Positions 31,401-43,639 of a DNA stretch of 60,000 nucleotides are shown here, piece by piece; position 1 is the stretch's first letter; each line of letters opens with the position of its first letter. Below the pieces are notes generated by a model. It was not told the DNA's origin and searched no databases. It saw only the letters and a list, made by a program, of their open reading frames with translations. Source of the DNA: Hydractinia symbiolongicarpus (taxonomy: Eukaryota; Cnidaria; Hydrozoa; Anthoathecata; Hydractiniidae); assembly GCF_029227915.1 (NCBI RefSeq), contig NC_079879.1:10852001-10912000 (forward strand), in the 5' to 3' direction. The position numbers were made by a program, and so were the translations under genes.

Positions 31401-33404
31401 CCATAGTCATCATCATCATCATTCTCGGCTTAACGTCCGTTTTCCATGCTAGCATGGGTTGGACGGGGTATATTAATGACCCTCTTCCAATCTGATCTAG
31501 ACTGTGTTAGATCTAAACTCAACTTCCTCTCTATTAAGTCTGTCCTTATAACCTCCTGCCAAGTCTTTCTCGGTCTGCCTCTGGGCTTTGCCCCAGGAAC
31601 TATCAAGTCTCTACACTTTCTTACCCAATTAACCTCCTCCATTCTTTCCAAGTGCCCCAGCCAATTCAATCTTCTTATCTGGATAACATCTTTAATTCTA
31701 CAGAGACTTAGCCTGCTTCTTAGCTCATCTGAACTCTTTCTGTCTCTCAGACTGGCATTACACATCCACCTAACCATTCTCATATCATTCCTTTCTAAAC
31801 GGTCAAGATCTTCCTGCTTCACTGCCCATGTCTCACTACTGTACAACATAACACTTCTTACACAGGCCTCATACAACCTACCTTTTACCTCAATTGACAG
31901 AACTCTGCTAGTCAATAAAGGAAGTAACTCTCTAAACTTTTTCCAAGCAGAACCTATCCTGCAAGTAACACTTCTTCCAACACCCCCTTCACTGCCCAAC
32001 ATATCACCTAAGTAACAGAAGTTCTTAACTATCTCTAACGAGCCACTGTTGTACATCATTAAAGCTGGAAATACTTCATTCTCTATAATCTCACCTTTGC
32101 AACGCTTGCATACAAACTGTATGCCAGCTCTTAACCTTCCACTAATACTACTGCACTTCTTATGTACCCAATGCTTGCAAGTCTGACAAAAAATTGAGTT
32201 ACTACCAACCCCTTTCCTGCAAACTCCACAAGGCCACTTTCCAACTACAAGGTCACACTTGGCTGCAATGCTACTTATCATGACTTTAGACTTTGCTGTG
32301 TTTACCTTCAGCCCTTTCCCTTCTAGTCTTTTCTTCCACTTCTCAAACTTTTCAACTAATTCTTCCATCGACTCTGCTATGAGAACCAAATCATCTGCAT
32401 ACAATAACTCCCATGGACAACCTGTTCTGAACTCCATCGACAGCGCTTCTAAGACTAGAATAAACAACAAAGGACTAAGTACAGAACCCTGATGTACACC
32501 AACATTTACACTAAATTCATCACTAAGTGAATCGTTAATCCTGACACGACTTCTAGCATTGCTGTACATAGACTGAACCATCGTAACTAGCCACTCATCC
32601 ACACCTAATTTTCTCATAGCCCACCAAATAACTTTACGTGGCACTCTATCAAAAGCTTTCTCTAAATCTACAAAGGCAAAATAGAGATTCTTTCTCTTTC
32701 CTAAATACTTTTCCTGAAGCTGTCTGAGTAAAAATATTGCATCTGTAGTGCCACGCCCTGGAACAAAACCAAATTGCATCTTATCTATATCAATTCTTTC
32801 TCTAAGTAACTTATCAATCACTCTTTCAATAACTTTCATTACTTGATCAACCAACTTCAAACCTCTATAGTTACTCCTTTCTAATGCATCACCCTTGCCC
32901 TTAAAACAATTCACTATTACACTCGACTGCCACTCACTCGGAATAGCACCATCCTTTATAATCTGGTTAGCAAGACTTGTAATAAGCTCAACTCCAATAT
33001 ATCCAGATGCTTTTACCATCTCTGCAACAATACCTGATACTCCTGCAGCCTTGCCAATCTTCATTTTCCTAATAGCCTCCACTACCCATTCTGTCTTGAT
33101 CTGCATGGCTGGCCCTTCTACGACATCATCATCAGACAAATTATCCTCGTCCCAATCAAACTCAGTGTTAAGCAACCTCTGATAATGATTCTTCCAAGCT
33201 ACCCTTTTCTCCTCCTCTGTGCTAGCCAAAACACCTTCATCATTACGTATACACTTCTCACCTACAATATCTTGATTAGTCTTCTTCATTTGCTTTGCTA
33301 TCTTGAATACCTCATTGCGCTGGTCTTCCCTTCTTAACACATCTGCAAATCTGTTTCTCTCTGCTTCTGATTTTGCCTTATAAACTGCTGTACGAGCCCG
33401 ACGC
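31401..33404 (-). mobile_element. 5'-truncated non-LTR retrotransposon (LINE)
   Basis: The coding frame is open from just after TAG at about 33404, where LINE similarity begins abruptly (RRARTAVYKAKSEAERN), to the stop at 31430. The 3' end is a (TGA)n/(ATG)n simple-repeat tail at about 31402-31422 on the minus strand, as is usual for RTE-like and related LINEs that end in short tandem repeats instead of poly(A). The N-terminal endonuclease is missing through 5' truncation. No target-site duplication could be recognised. The unbroken 650-codon frame suggests a recent insertion into the giant element. Confidence 0.85.
31430..33403 (-). CDS. LINE reverse transcriptase with a PHD-like finger, 5'-truncated
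   Basis: Cytoplasmic/nuclear reverse transcriptase for target-primed reverse transcription of its own RNA. Numbering from the GTG at 33340: palm motif A is FAFVDLEKAFDRVP (221-234) and motif C is LLYADDLVLIAE (312-323), with both catalytic aspartates present. GVHQGSVLSPLLF (281-293) is motif B. Between palm and C-terminal region lies a C4HC3 set, C371, C374, C385, C388, H393, C396, C411 and C414, the spacing of a PHD finger. The C-terminus has the conserved RRLNWLGHLERM (556-567) and GRPRKTWQEVIRTDL blocks. The frame extends about 20 codons upstream of the GTG to a stop at the truncation point, so there is no native start. Clade is not settled; RTE-like is my best guess from the tail and C-terminus. 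No internal stop or frameshift is seen. Confidence 0.9.
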   Translation of the reverse strand, partial: RRARTAVYKAKSEAERNRFADVLRREDQRNEVFKIAKQMKKTNQDIVGEKCIRNDEGVLASTEEEKRVAWKNHYQRLLNTEFDWDEDNLSDDDVVEGPAMQIKTEWVVEAIRKMKIGKAAGVSGIVAEMVKASGYIGVELITSLANQIIKDGAIPSEWQSSVIVNCFKGKGDALERSNYRGLKLVDQVMKVIERVIDKLLRERIDIDKMQFGFVPGRGTTDAIFLLRQLQEKYLGKRKNLYFAFVDLEKAFDRVPRKVIWWAMRKLGVDEWLVTMVQSMYSNARSRVRINDSLSDEFSVNVGVHQGSVLSPLLFILVLEALSMEFRTGCPWELLYADDLVLIAESMEELVEKFEKWKKRLEGKGLKVNTAKSKVMISSIAAKCDLVVGKWPCGVCRKGVGSNSIFCQTCKHWVHKKCSSISGRLRAGIQFVCKRCKGEIIENEVFPALMMYNSGSLEIVKNFCYLGDMLGSEGGVGRSVTCRIGSAWKKFRELLPLLTSRVLSIEVKGRLYEACVRSVMLYSSETWAVKQEDLDRLERNDMRMVRWMCNASLRDRKSSDELRSRLSLCRIKDVIQIRRLNWLGHLERMEEVNWVRKCRDLIVPGAKPRGRPRKTWQEVIRTDLIERKLSLDLTQSRSDWKRVINIPRPTHASMENGR

Positions 33405-35225
33405 TAAAATTTCTGTAAGAAACTTAAAAGCTCTTTCACAGTGTTAAATTTTTAAGAGAGTATCACTTACATTTTAAATCTCTTTTACAAAACTATAAAG
33501 GATGTGGGATGGAAAGCACGCTTAGCGTGGAGAGGAATGTTTGATCTAAAAAAGCTTTTTTCTTCTTCTTGAGAGAATAAGTAGAACGCAAGTTATGATG
33601 AGTATTCTGACAATTGGAGGTTAAAAATTGTGGAAAAAATTTTAATACTAAATAACTCCAAAAGTAAAAAACAATAAGAAAAAATTAAAAAAGCATTTTT
33701 AGATCAATGTCTTGTGATCACAAAAAAGCAAACAGCAAACTTCAGAAATTAGTAGTTTTGTAAAAGAGATTGCATTTGTAGGAGAGGGGTAATTTTTTTG
33801 TGTCTATTAAACCTTCAAATTTTATTTTTTCTTAATAAATAAATATAGGTAATCATATAGGCTTTCTAAAAATATATACATTAATATATCAAAATAAAGT
33901 TTTGGTGAATTAAAAGCATTTTAAAATATCACATCTTTTTTGTATATTCATGCCTTAACCTTAAACTTACAGTTTATAAGTAATATGAATTGATAGAGTA
34001 TAGAGATTATCATAAATCTGTGTATATATATAAAAAAGTAAACTCTTTTTAAAGTCTGGATTTCAGCTGCGAACGTGCTTAATTTTTGGCAAAATCTCAG
34101 TCTCAATGTTCGTAAAAGCCAGGTCCTAATATATTTTGGTTTCTTTCATGAAATCTTGAAAATTAATCTTGCAGAATTGTTCAAATTGTTTATTTACAGA
34201 AAATAATCTCCATGGCATTCTTTTTTGTTTTTGACCCCACAAAAAAAAACTCACATTGTTTTCATTTGTTAAAGTTCGATATGACAAGCATTCCGTGGAC
34301 AAAATTTTAGAGAAATTTTTTTTTTACTCAGTACGTCAGTAACCATAGAGTTATTTTTTTTCAAGCAACAATTTTTAAATTGTTTCGTGAAGTGATCCTC
34401 TTAAGGAAAAATGTTTTTGACTGAGTGAAATCACTGGACGATTTCATTTGCCTGAAAAATACCAAGATGGTAACTCTCTGAATACAAAATTTAAGAATTA
34501 GGATATCATCCCTTTTGTCAACCTTATATTTTGGAATTTTTAACAATTTTTTTTACCAAATATAATCTATGATAGAGGCCTAAAATGTGACACAAATAAG
34601 CAAGAACATTCCAAGGAAAGTTTAAAGTCCAACATTCCCCACCAAATTAAATTAGTATACTAATTCTGAAATCACAAATGTGTAAAATGTGAGTTATGTA
34701 ATCCTGGCTAATGTTTTTTTCACAGATGTTGTTTAAAAAAAAGGTACACTGGAGACACAGGATATATACCAGCAACATCACCAATTTTTGTAAACAGCTT
34801 CAAATTTTACGTTTGTTTGGAACAAGTCAACAAGCCAACTAGCTAGCTACCCATATCATTATATTCAAATCTAGCTAACACCTAGCTCATTTAACACCAA
34901 GAATAATACACAAAAGCATTAGAATGGCCCAGTGATGCATACTATTATCCCATATTATCACCAAATGGTTATAACAATCTGTATGACAAATTAACTTGGC
35001 AAATATGGCAAGTAAACAAACCATGTTTGCACTACTTCGCTGCAAACTTAAAATTCGCTTATAAGTAATCTCGTTTTCATGTTATTTGGTATTATATAAT
35101 ATATTATATAAGTAAACCAGTCGTGATTTGTTTTAGGCATGGTGTTTCAATGCAATAATATATTTGGCCTCATTTTGAGCTACGCAGACCCACACAGTGT
35201 GCCATCTTCCCAATTTCTCTCACAT
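33405..35225. other. No gene recognised
   Basis: AT-rich, long A and T runs, no repeat I can name and no protein-like frame. Confidence 0.5.
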
Positions 35226-35227
35226 GG

Positions 35228-35348
35228 CTTGGGTTAACCCAGGGCTATGGTAACATTCACTCGCCCATGTTGAATCGCCGTCAAGAGGAATCGAACCCCG
35301 GTCTCTCGCACAGAGTACGAGAGCTATAACCACTAATCTATGGCGCCA
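35228..35348 (-). repeat. tRNA-derived SINE, copy 2
   Basis: Minus strand: TGGCGCCATAGATTAGTGG with an A-box, then GGGGTTCGATTCCTC with a perfect B-box, then the shared tail CAACATGGGCGAGTGAATG. It is better preserved than copy 1 at 27971-28090. Confidence 0.8.
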
Positions 35349-35687
35349 CAAAAATAAATCTTACAAATATATATACTTATGGGGACCCTTTTTCAAAAAT
35401 TTACCAAATACTTACTTAAATTAATGAATTTCTTCAAGAAAAAGAAGAAAAGGGGAAATCTATGAATTTCAATAATATATACCTTAACCGTATTTATGCA
35501 GAGGCAGGTAAAATCAACCCACTCACAACTTAAAAAGATGCTGATTTCAAAAGGTCACCTAAATTTTCCTTAAATGTCCTGATTTTTCTTCTCAAATCAT
35601 CTGAAAAAAATTTTAACATTTGGTTATTTTTTTATAGTTTTTATATTGTTTATTTTGAATCACCACTATCAAAGCTCCTCAATTTTG
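35349..35687. other. No feature recognised
   Basis: AT-rich sequence between the SINE and the Kolobok-like copy. Confidence 0.5.
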
Positions 35688-35691
35688 TTAA

Positions 35692-36300
35692 AGGGGAACT
35701 CCAGTGAAAATCACTTTTTTCTTTTTCCTTTTATACGTACTCGAAAAAGCATAAGAAATAAAAAACAGCTTACTTAACTTGTTTCCTTATTTAAAATTGT
35801 TGTACTAGCCTTCGCATATTTATTTTTTTTCTCATAAAAAAACAGACATGCGCGATTTCATTAAGACTGGACCTGATTATAAATAATGACGACACATTGT
35901 GCAGAAAGTTGGAGAGTATATATATATTAAATATAAACTTATAGTTTACATTTAAATTGTTTGTTTTTGTATGTATTTAACCAATCGATCGGAGAAATGT
36001 AAAAAAGTTAGTTTTCATAGAATCCCGTCTTTAGAAAAGAAAGAATTCAAACAAAAAATGACTTAAAAAAATGTCGTGCAATCAAAGTTTTTATATAAAA
36101 AGTAAGAAAGATTTTTTACTGAATTTTTGACGAAAAGAATGTAAAAAAAGCGATAAAATATATTATATATGGCTGTAGCTTTGTAAAGGTTATGTAATGT
36201 TCGTCATTATAACAAGACATCTTATCAACGAACAATGCAAACAGTAAGTAAACAAAACTTTTAGAAGGCGAGCTACCAATCTTACAGACTTTCTGCACGA
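35692..36300 (+). mobile_element. Kolobok-like transposon, deleted copy 2
   Basis: Left end AGGGGAACTCCAGTGAAAA preceded by TTAA (35688-35691); it follows copy 1 closely for about 270 bp. A THAP remnant is readable at about 35979-36063: NRSEKCKKVSFHRIPSLEKK. Later blocks (TTTTTGACGAAAAGAATGTA at about 36124, ATGGCTGTAGCTTTGTAAAG at 36169) match copy 1 with internal deletions. The right terminal repeat is missing; instead an inverted piece of the left part (GACTTTCTGCACGATGTGG, about 36282) is present, which suggests rearrangement or abortive gap repair. Confidence 0.7.
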
Positions 36301-38379
36301 TGTGGCATAAGCTTATTTATTAGGACTTATTGAAATTAAAAATGTTTTGTATAATTAGTTCTTGCAAAAATAATTCTATAAAATATCCTGTAATGGTTCT
36401 GCTGTTTTACGTAACAGAATGTCTAAGGGAAGCTTTTATGATATCTGAAGCTGTCTACATATATATCCTTCTCTTTAATTCTTTGTTTTTTTCATGGTTC
36501 AAAACACCACAAAAATAAAAAATCTTTTCATAAATTTGATTTGAAACCTTACAATTTTCATAAGTTTTCAGAGTTTTTTTTTAATAGAGTTTACCTAGCT
36601 AGGTACTAGCTAGCTAAACTATATTAAAGTATTATGTAACCTGCTAAAAAAAGGAACATATTTTTTAAAAATTGAAAGACGCTTATTACAGTTACCAAGA
36701 TAATTTTTCTTGCATATTTTCTGGAACATAAATTAGAGTTCCGCTTTTGTTAGTCGCATAAATTAACGTGTTCGCATAATCTGGCGATATATTGGCGAAA
36801 AATCACTAAATCATACCAAGGTATTTTTCGTTGTCTTCTCTCATATCAAAAAGACAAAAAAACCTGGGGACAAGGGTCCATATGTTTAATACTCCACAAT
36901 AACTCTTTTGAATGTAAATGAACTTTAGAATTAGGTTTTTACATGTTATGAAAAAATTTCTCTTCTCAGCTAAAAAGTTTTTGGATATAGATTGCTCTAC
37001 AACTAATAAAATAGCTTTGTTTTAATTTTTTTTGGAGTATCCCAAGAGATCATGTTTCCATTACCGATGTTTACTGTTGCACAGTGTCAAGTTAATTTTA
37101 AAGATAATAAAAACAACTTTAAGAACCATTAATATTTTTAGAGAAGGCAGCTATACACCTACTAAACATTTCCAAAGTTTAATGTTCAACATAAAAATAA
37201 CTTTTCATAATTTTTTAATTTACCAGGGAAAACTATATATTTAAAACAAGGAAGATAAGTCAATTTAACAGCTCTTATTTAAATAAAAAACAAAATGACA
37301 AACAGAAATTTTATGCCAATGAACAGGAATCGAAATAACTACCAGTCATCGGTCATGACCAACCAAAACTTGAGTTATGACTGACCATCTTTTCTCATTC
37401 TTACCCTGGTGATCAGTCAGTAATTGTTATTCTTTCTAAGTTATAATTTTCAAGTTTCTGGGAATAAAATGAAGTGAAGCACACCCAACAAATACTTTCT
37501 TTGGAGTGCGAGTTTGTTCCATACTCGATCAATCTCCACCATTTTTCAAAATTTACTGTTAATATTTTTTTTCAATCACGCAAATTATTACTTTCAGGAT
37601 ATAACTTTTATTTGTATTAGTTTATTAGTTTGTTTATCCTGTTCGCAGGGCACAATTTTTTTTCCTCACCATGTGTTATTAATCACACCAGTGAACTGAA
37701 TTGTATGGATAACATGTTAAGCTCCCTTATACTGTCGATTACACACCTGCCTTTCAAATTTCTTATTTTGATCCCTGATTAATCCAAGGTTTTTTAGTAA
37801 AATAAACCATTCATTTCAGCAAGAAGATCCAAGTTCTAACAGCCATTACAACTGGCTAAGCAAGTAAAAAAATAAATTAAAAATTAAAAAAAATCACTTC
37901 TACCTCGTACAGGTTGCTTTTATAAAACCCAGATGAAATAGAATTAATAAATAAACTATTTTCAATTTAGTTCATTTTAGCTTTTCAAGTTGGACTTATG
38001 GATCATCATGTCTCTCAATATAAGGAATTGACACGAATTGAGTCTTTCCTGTATCGAAATTAAACTGATCTTGGAAGATTTTTTTTTTTTTTAATTTGCT
38101 TACTTAAGACAATTTTTGTTAATTTAGCTTGAATTTAAACAATATTGCGAGACGAAACCAGACGATATCGGAAAGATAAAGTACAACAAGAAGAAATGAT
38201 TGTTCTGAGCCTACTAATTTAATTTTCCAAAAGAATAAATATTTTGAATAGTGTTTTTAGTTTCCTCCTAAATTGTGTGGATGTAAAACAAAAACAATAA
38301 TTTTCGTTATCATATCTGTTACATAAAACGCTCAAATTAATGACTTTTACTAACAATTAAAAACTCCTTTTAACAAACA
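36301..38379. other. No gene recognised
   Basis: AT-rich; short frames without recognisable content. A CTAGCTAGGTACTAGCTAGC run lies at about 36595. Confidence 0.5.
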
Positions 38380-38380
38380 G

Positions 38381-38515
38381 GTTGTTAAAAATTACTTATC
38401 TATACTCTATCAACCTAGGTGGGATATGATGCTCAAATAAGTATTGCCAGCCTTGTTCTTAGGGGTCCTTAGAAAACTAACAATCCGCGGGGGCAAGGTC
38501 ACTTAAGTTACTCAG
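38381..38515 (-). repeat. Dispersed ~130 bp repeat, copy inside the giant element
   Basis: Inverted relative to 52814-52945. Shared words include GTAACTTAAGTGACC/GTAACTTAGGCAACC, GAACAAGGCTGGCAATACT, GAGCATCATATCCC and CCTAGGTTGA, and AACAACCTGTTTGTT at the end. Class unknown; no coding content. Confidence 0.7.
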
Positions 38516-41500
38516 ATATGGATTTAGCTGATGAAACTTTTGAACTTAAGGTGGCAGTCAGAATTTCTTTTGTACATAATTAGTTACATAAAATTGTTTT
38601 CACACTATATATATTTATATATTTCTGTTATAACACACTTGTCACGATTTTATAGCTATATTACTATTATCTTTCACCAAAATACCTTAACAATTCCTCT
38701 TTAAATTAAAACTTATAATAATTAATTTAATCTAAGGCCAGGATACACCTGTATAATATCATTAAATATATTTTACAATAAATTTATAATTTTTCTACAA
38801 TATACTTATAATTTCTTGTATTGTGATACTTTCATACCATCGTTGCCACAACAACGCTAGCAGATAATAGATATATCATCACACAAACAAAAAGGCATTC
38901 AAAACCATATTACCAACAATATTATTAAAATCAAATTGGTTTGATTTTATTTAAATATTATAGCTATGCTGCAAATTATGAGGTTATGACACACATACCA
39001 GGTGTTGACATTATACATATTAAAACTACATATTAAAGCTATATTATAAGAAATTATATATTTCAGTGATATCATACAAGTGTATCAGGCCCTTTAGTCT
39101 GCGTGCTTGCAAATTATACAGAAAGGAATGAGTAATTATTAAAAAGAAACGTTAATAACAAAAACAGTGCATTATGTAGGAATTTAGGCGATCTTCATTA
39201 TGCTACACTGCACAAGCTTTAACTTTTGATAGTATTTTTGTTTTACTTTAAAAATTTTATTCAGACAAAATTTAAAAGTCAAAATGTTTTTTTAGAGTTT
39301 TTAGTTTCAATAATGGCAAATAGTTCAATTAGTATTATTAACCTAAGTAAAGTTGCATTAAACTTTGTTTTCATCACATCGAAACAAAGAAAATAAGAAA
39401 CAACATTTTACTACTAAATGACTCGCTTGAAACAAACATATTTTTTTTGAAAACAACTTTAATCAGTATACTGTATTTAACTTCTTACGTTTTATGTTCA
39501 GAAAAACTGGTTAAGAACCTCTGAAATAAAAATTACATTTTGTATATTTTCTTACAGCATGTTATGCTATAAAAATAAACTTATTTCATTTTTGCAACAT
39601 TTTTTCGGCTATCGGAGACAAGAAAGTTAATACTGAGAGAGTCCCTAGCTGAAACACTAAGTTCTCGTGTTTGGGGTTCAAAAGTTTAGTAGTCCCCCAC
39701 TTGTCTCCAACATGAAAAATAAAAATGCAGGAAAAAGCTCCCAGGTCACAAAAAATACAAATTCTCGTTGAAAAACAAGGATTTTTTACATAGAAATTTC
39801 TGGTGACTCATCAATTTTGGTTTCAAGTTAAAATCATTTTATTATGTATTGAGGCCTATATTTTTAGGAAATGTAAACAGGCATAAATAATACACTTAGT
39901 AAATAAATAAATGTGGACAGCTAAAAAAGGGTTATTGCCACCTTAACAAAACACAAAAACATGTTTTAGCTACCCCCTTTTTATCAGAGAAAAATATTAT
40001 ATTTATATAAAATAAAAGCTATAAAAGTAATACACAAAAACAGGCCTATCAATAAGAAAATAACAGCAGAGCAATAAATAGCTCCCTCAAGGTCACAGTC
40101 TTTTTTATTTATTTTATTTTATCTTTTTTTATATATTTTGGTTCTTTTTTTCTGTAAATAATAAAAAAGGGAACATTGATTTCCATGTAAGATGAATTGA
40201 TATTGTTCAGCCAGAAAATTTTTTTGGAATTGGGGGAGCAATTAATGGCTCAGCTAGTTTCTCATTTCAGAATTATGCGAATTATTGATAGGCCTGCAAA
40301 AAGTTGGTAAATGCACATTAAAGTTTAAGGTAGGAAAAGTGCCATTTTATTAAATATATTTTAGTGTTTTCTGCAGTGATATAATTTATCCACGTTTGTG
40401 GTGACAAACGTAAAAAAAGGTAATTGATTTTCCGCCAAAAGTTTGTTTGTGCATTGCTTTAGGAGGTAACTTAGCTATACTCTGGAAAATCAATTGAATT
40501 CTTGTTACATGTCTTTGGGTTCTTTCAGCTCATGCAGTCACACAAAGTTATAGGGACTTCTTATTTGTAAATTCACCAAGCCATAAAATTACCAATGGTA
40601 TATGTTTTGAAAACACGCTGTTTTGTATAAACTTATAATTCCCAACCTACATCTCTAAAATGTGCACTTGTAAAAGTACCTTGACAAATGTGAATATGAG
40701 GAGACAGACAATCAAAGCACAAATATAAAAAAGGCAGTGTAAGGCTTCCATAATAAATTTCCTTGAAAGATTTTTTAGGTCTTAGTAAAATGATATGATT
40801 TACCACGTAATTACTTTCCTGTTTTAAATAGAACAAGAAACAGTATAGACAACACTACAATTATACTGTTAATTCTGTGGTAAGGCAACTGCAACTTACT
40901 TAATTGTTCTATGGGCCTGACCGACCAATGAAAACAAAAAAATAATAAAAAACAAAAAGGAAAAAAAAAAATTTCCCCTTCCCATTTTGTGAAAATATAA
41001 TGAGTATAGAACATAATCAATGTTATTTTTTGTTAGTTGAATGTTAATTTACAATGATTTGCCGAAGGACCGTAAGCTACTATCAACTTTGCCGTAGAAC
41101 AACTAATTAAGTTGAGTCATCCAACAGTAATGTATGTTTGTCCTTTTTTTAACAGATAAGTTTTTACAGAAAAATTAACACGTCTTACAATTGAAAAAGG
41201 GTTGAGAAAAATTGTTTTAGGATCTCTTGGCCACTGAGACATTCATCATAGAGGTAAAAAATCTTTGGGACGAAGTTGAAAAAAGACATGGGAAGCCTGA
41301 AAAATATTTGTTTGGGAAGCATGCAAAATATATGCATAATCAGTACAATTTTGTCTAAAAATTGCAAGGAATAAATATCAGTATTATTCATTAGTATTGA
41401 AGTCTCAATAATAAAAACAAAAAAAAGAACTCAGTTTAAAAGTCAGTAGTGATCAGAATTAATTAAAAGCAATTGCCTGAAGCCACTAGTAAAAACAGGA

Positions 41501-42700
41501 GAAAAAAATAGGAGTCATTGTGCTATTGTGATTAAACAAAAGAATTTAGAAAACAACTATTTCGATTTTAATATTTTAGACAGCTCTTGGTTTTAAATTA
41601 ACTTAATATAATTATATATAGTGGATAATAAAAAACGATTTTGAATCACCTCACATCCCTGCGTCAAAAAAGATAATAATTAAGTAGTAATTTTTGTCGT
41701 TCACTCATTCATTGAAAAAACATAAAAAAGACATGACAGTATTTTTTTTGCCATTGTCATTGCAAATTACAAAGACCTTGGATGGCACATCTCTGTGAGC
41801 AGTAGTTGAAATTATGGGTAATTAGTCCATCATGGGTATGAACTATTTTTCTCTCCAGGTTATATACATTATTTAGTTTAGTCATTTAAACCCTTTTTTA
41901 CCTTTCTATTTCATGGTCCTGCTATGTGACTTTACCAAAACCAATAAAATGATTTTTAGTTGTATATAATTTTTATTTGTATTTTTTCTCACCCGTCCTT
42001 ATTTGGTAAAGCCCATGCCTATAAAACTGCATGTTAGTAAATGTATTAGTAAATAGATGGATTTTGTCATCATTTGTTTACTTTTCAGCAGTAAGCTTTT
42101 TGCCTCTGGCATTTGCGTTGAAGGAAGAAAGATGCTAGGATTTGGTGAAGAGAGGTTTTTCCTGTGGATTTCTTCCCATAAAAAAATGAGGTTTAAACTT
42201 TTATTAAGTCTGAATTGATGCCTTTGTGTGACAAAATGGACTGATAATCACACTGCTTCACATAGACTAGAGCCCCCATATTTTATAACCCAAGTCAAAA
42301 GAGCATACTGCTGAAAATGTAAACAATGAAATTCCTCTGTGTGCTTGTGCTTATAATATTTACAAAAAACCCTTATACAGCACATTGTACAAATAACTTA
42401 GGAATAGTGTGTTACTTTATATTATATATTAGAGGCTTTTTATCCTACGTACTAGCTAGTTTTTATATCTGACATTTACGACTTGTGAAACTTGCATTAT
42501 AAACCTTATTTCTTAGTTCCTTACTTAGCTATTATAACTCGAAAAATGGAAGGGGACTTACAGATAGAAAAATAGTTTATAAACTTACTTTATATTCTTC
42601 TTAATAGTTCTTAAAAGAACTGTTTTTTTATGCTTCTTTGATATTATATAATTTATTTCTTGTTCGACTGTTCCTTTCTTTTCCTTCTGGCCGCATAATA
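38516..42700. other. Long gene-less AT-rich stretch
   Basis: More than 4 kb with no protein-like frame, no tRNA and no repeat that I can match to another place in the window. Several 60-70 codon frames are phenylalanine/leucine-rich and random in appearance. Confidence 0.5.
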
Positions 42701-43639
42701 CAACAAAGTGCATTTCGGGCAGGTTCGGGATCGTGAAAATCTTTGACTGACGTTTTTATTGGCTTATATCGACCACGTGACCGGACGCTTCTATTTTAAT
42801 CGTCTAGATTTTGCAAAGCGGGGAATACGGGATTTTAGGCATTCTGGTTGGCCTAGCGCTCTCAGATATGATATCCAACCCCCCAGGGCTCTTATTCTCT
42901 TTTTGACAATTTCGCCAGGTGGTGTGCATATATATTTAACCTTTTTACGATCATATAATTACTCCAATTATATGGGTGAAATATGTTTTTACATTTTATA
43001 CACGACGTAATTGCATATAATTGATCCAATTACGTTGACTATTGTTACAATCAACCCTCTGAAGTATCATCACACATGTTCAATAAGCAACAATAACAAA
43101 TTTTCCCCTTTGAAGTAAAAAAGTTCTCTTTGAAGTAGGAAAAAGTTCTTTGAAGTAAAAAATATTCTTTTAGTTATTATAAGTAACTATAACTAACTAT
43201 ATGTCAAGTTTAAACCTTACAAATTTATGTTACTGTAAATGGAAAAAGTAAACATCAATCTATCATGAAATAGAAAAAAAGTAATAAACTGCCCTTTTCA
43301 AATGTGAATAAGATTTGCTGCGTTGGCGCCTCAAACGAAGGGTCTTAAAGTAAGCCAAAATAGCTAAAATGTTTATATAATTATTAAAATTAACATTATT
43401 TTTGTCAATATTTACAAAAAAAATAATAAAAATCTATCATAAGCTACACAAATGCAAGAGAAATAATGCTGACGTCCGCAAAGAAATTCTGACAAAGTCA
43501 GCATTTGAATCATGATTTTTAATTGTCATGTGACAGATATCATCCATACCAAGTTTTATAATTTATAACCTAACACAAGGGAAGTTATGATGTTAGGGCA
43601 CTAAATTATTGTGCTTGAGCATTTAATACTTTTTTCCGC
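42701..43639. other. GC-richer patch, then AT-rich sequence
   Basis: 42705-42930 is GC-richer than its surroundings (CATTTCGGGCAGGTTCGGG, ATCGACCACGTGACCGGACG) and contains an 83-codon plus frame without a recognisable domain. 43095-43170 has three copies of TTCTTTGAAGTA. I would not call a gene. Confidence 0.4.

Noticed and set aside
31446-32015. 189-codon plus-strand frame
   Set aside because: Shadow of the LINE reverse transcriptase on the minus strand; the same holds for frames at 32259-32492 and 32895-33182.
35228-35348. Functional tRNA gene
   Set aside because: A and B boxes are good but the cloverleaf is imperfect and the same sequence with a shared non-tRNA tail occurs at 27971, which points to a SINE.
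42759-43010. 83-codon plus-strand frame in a GC-richer patch
   Set aside because: No domain or homology that I recognise; the patch may be repeat debris.
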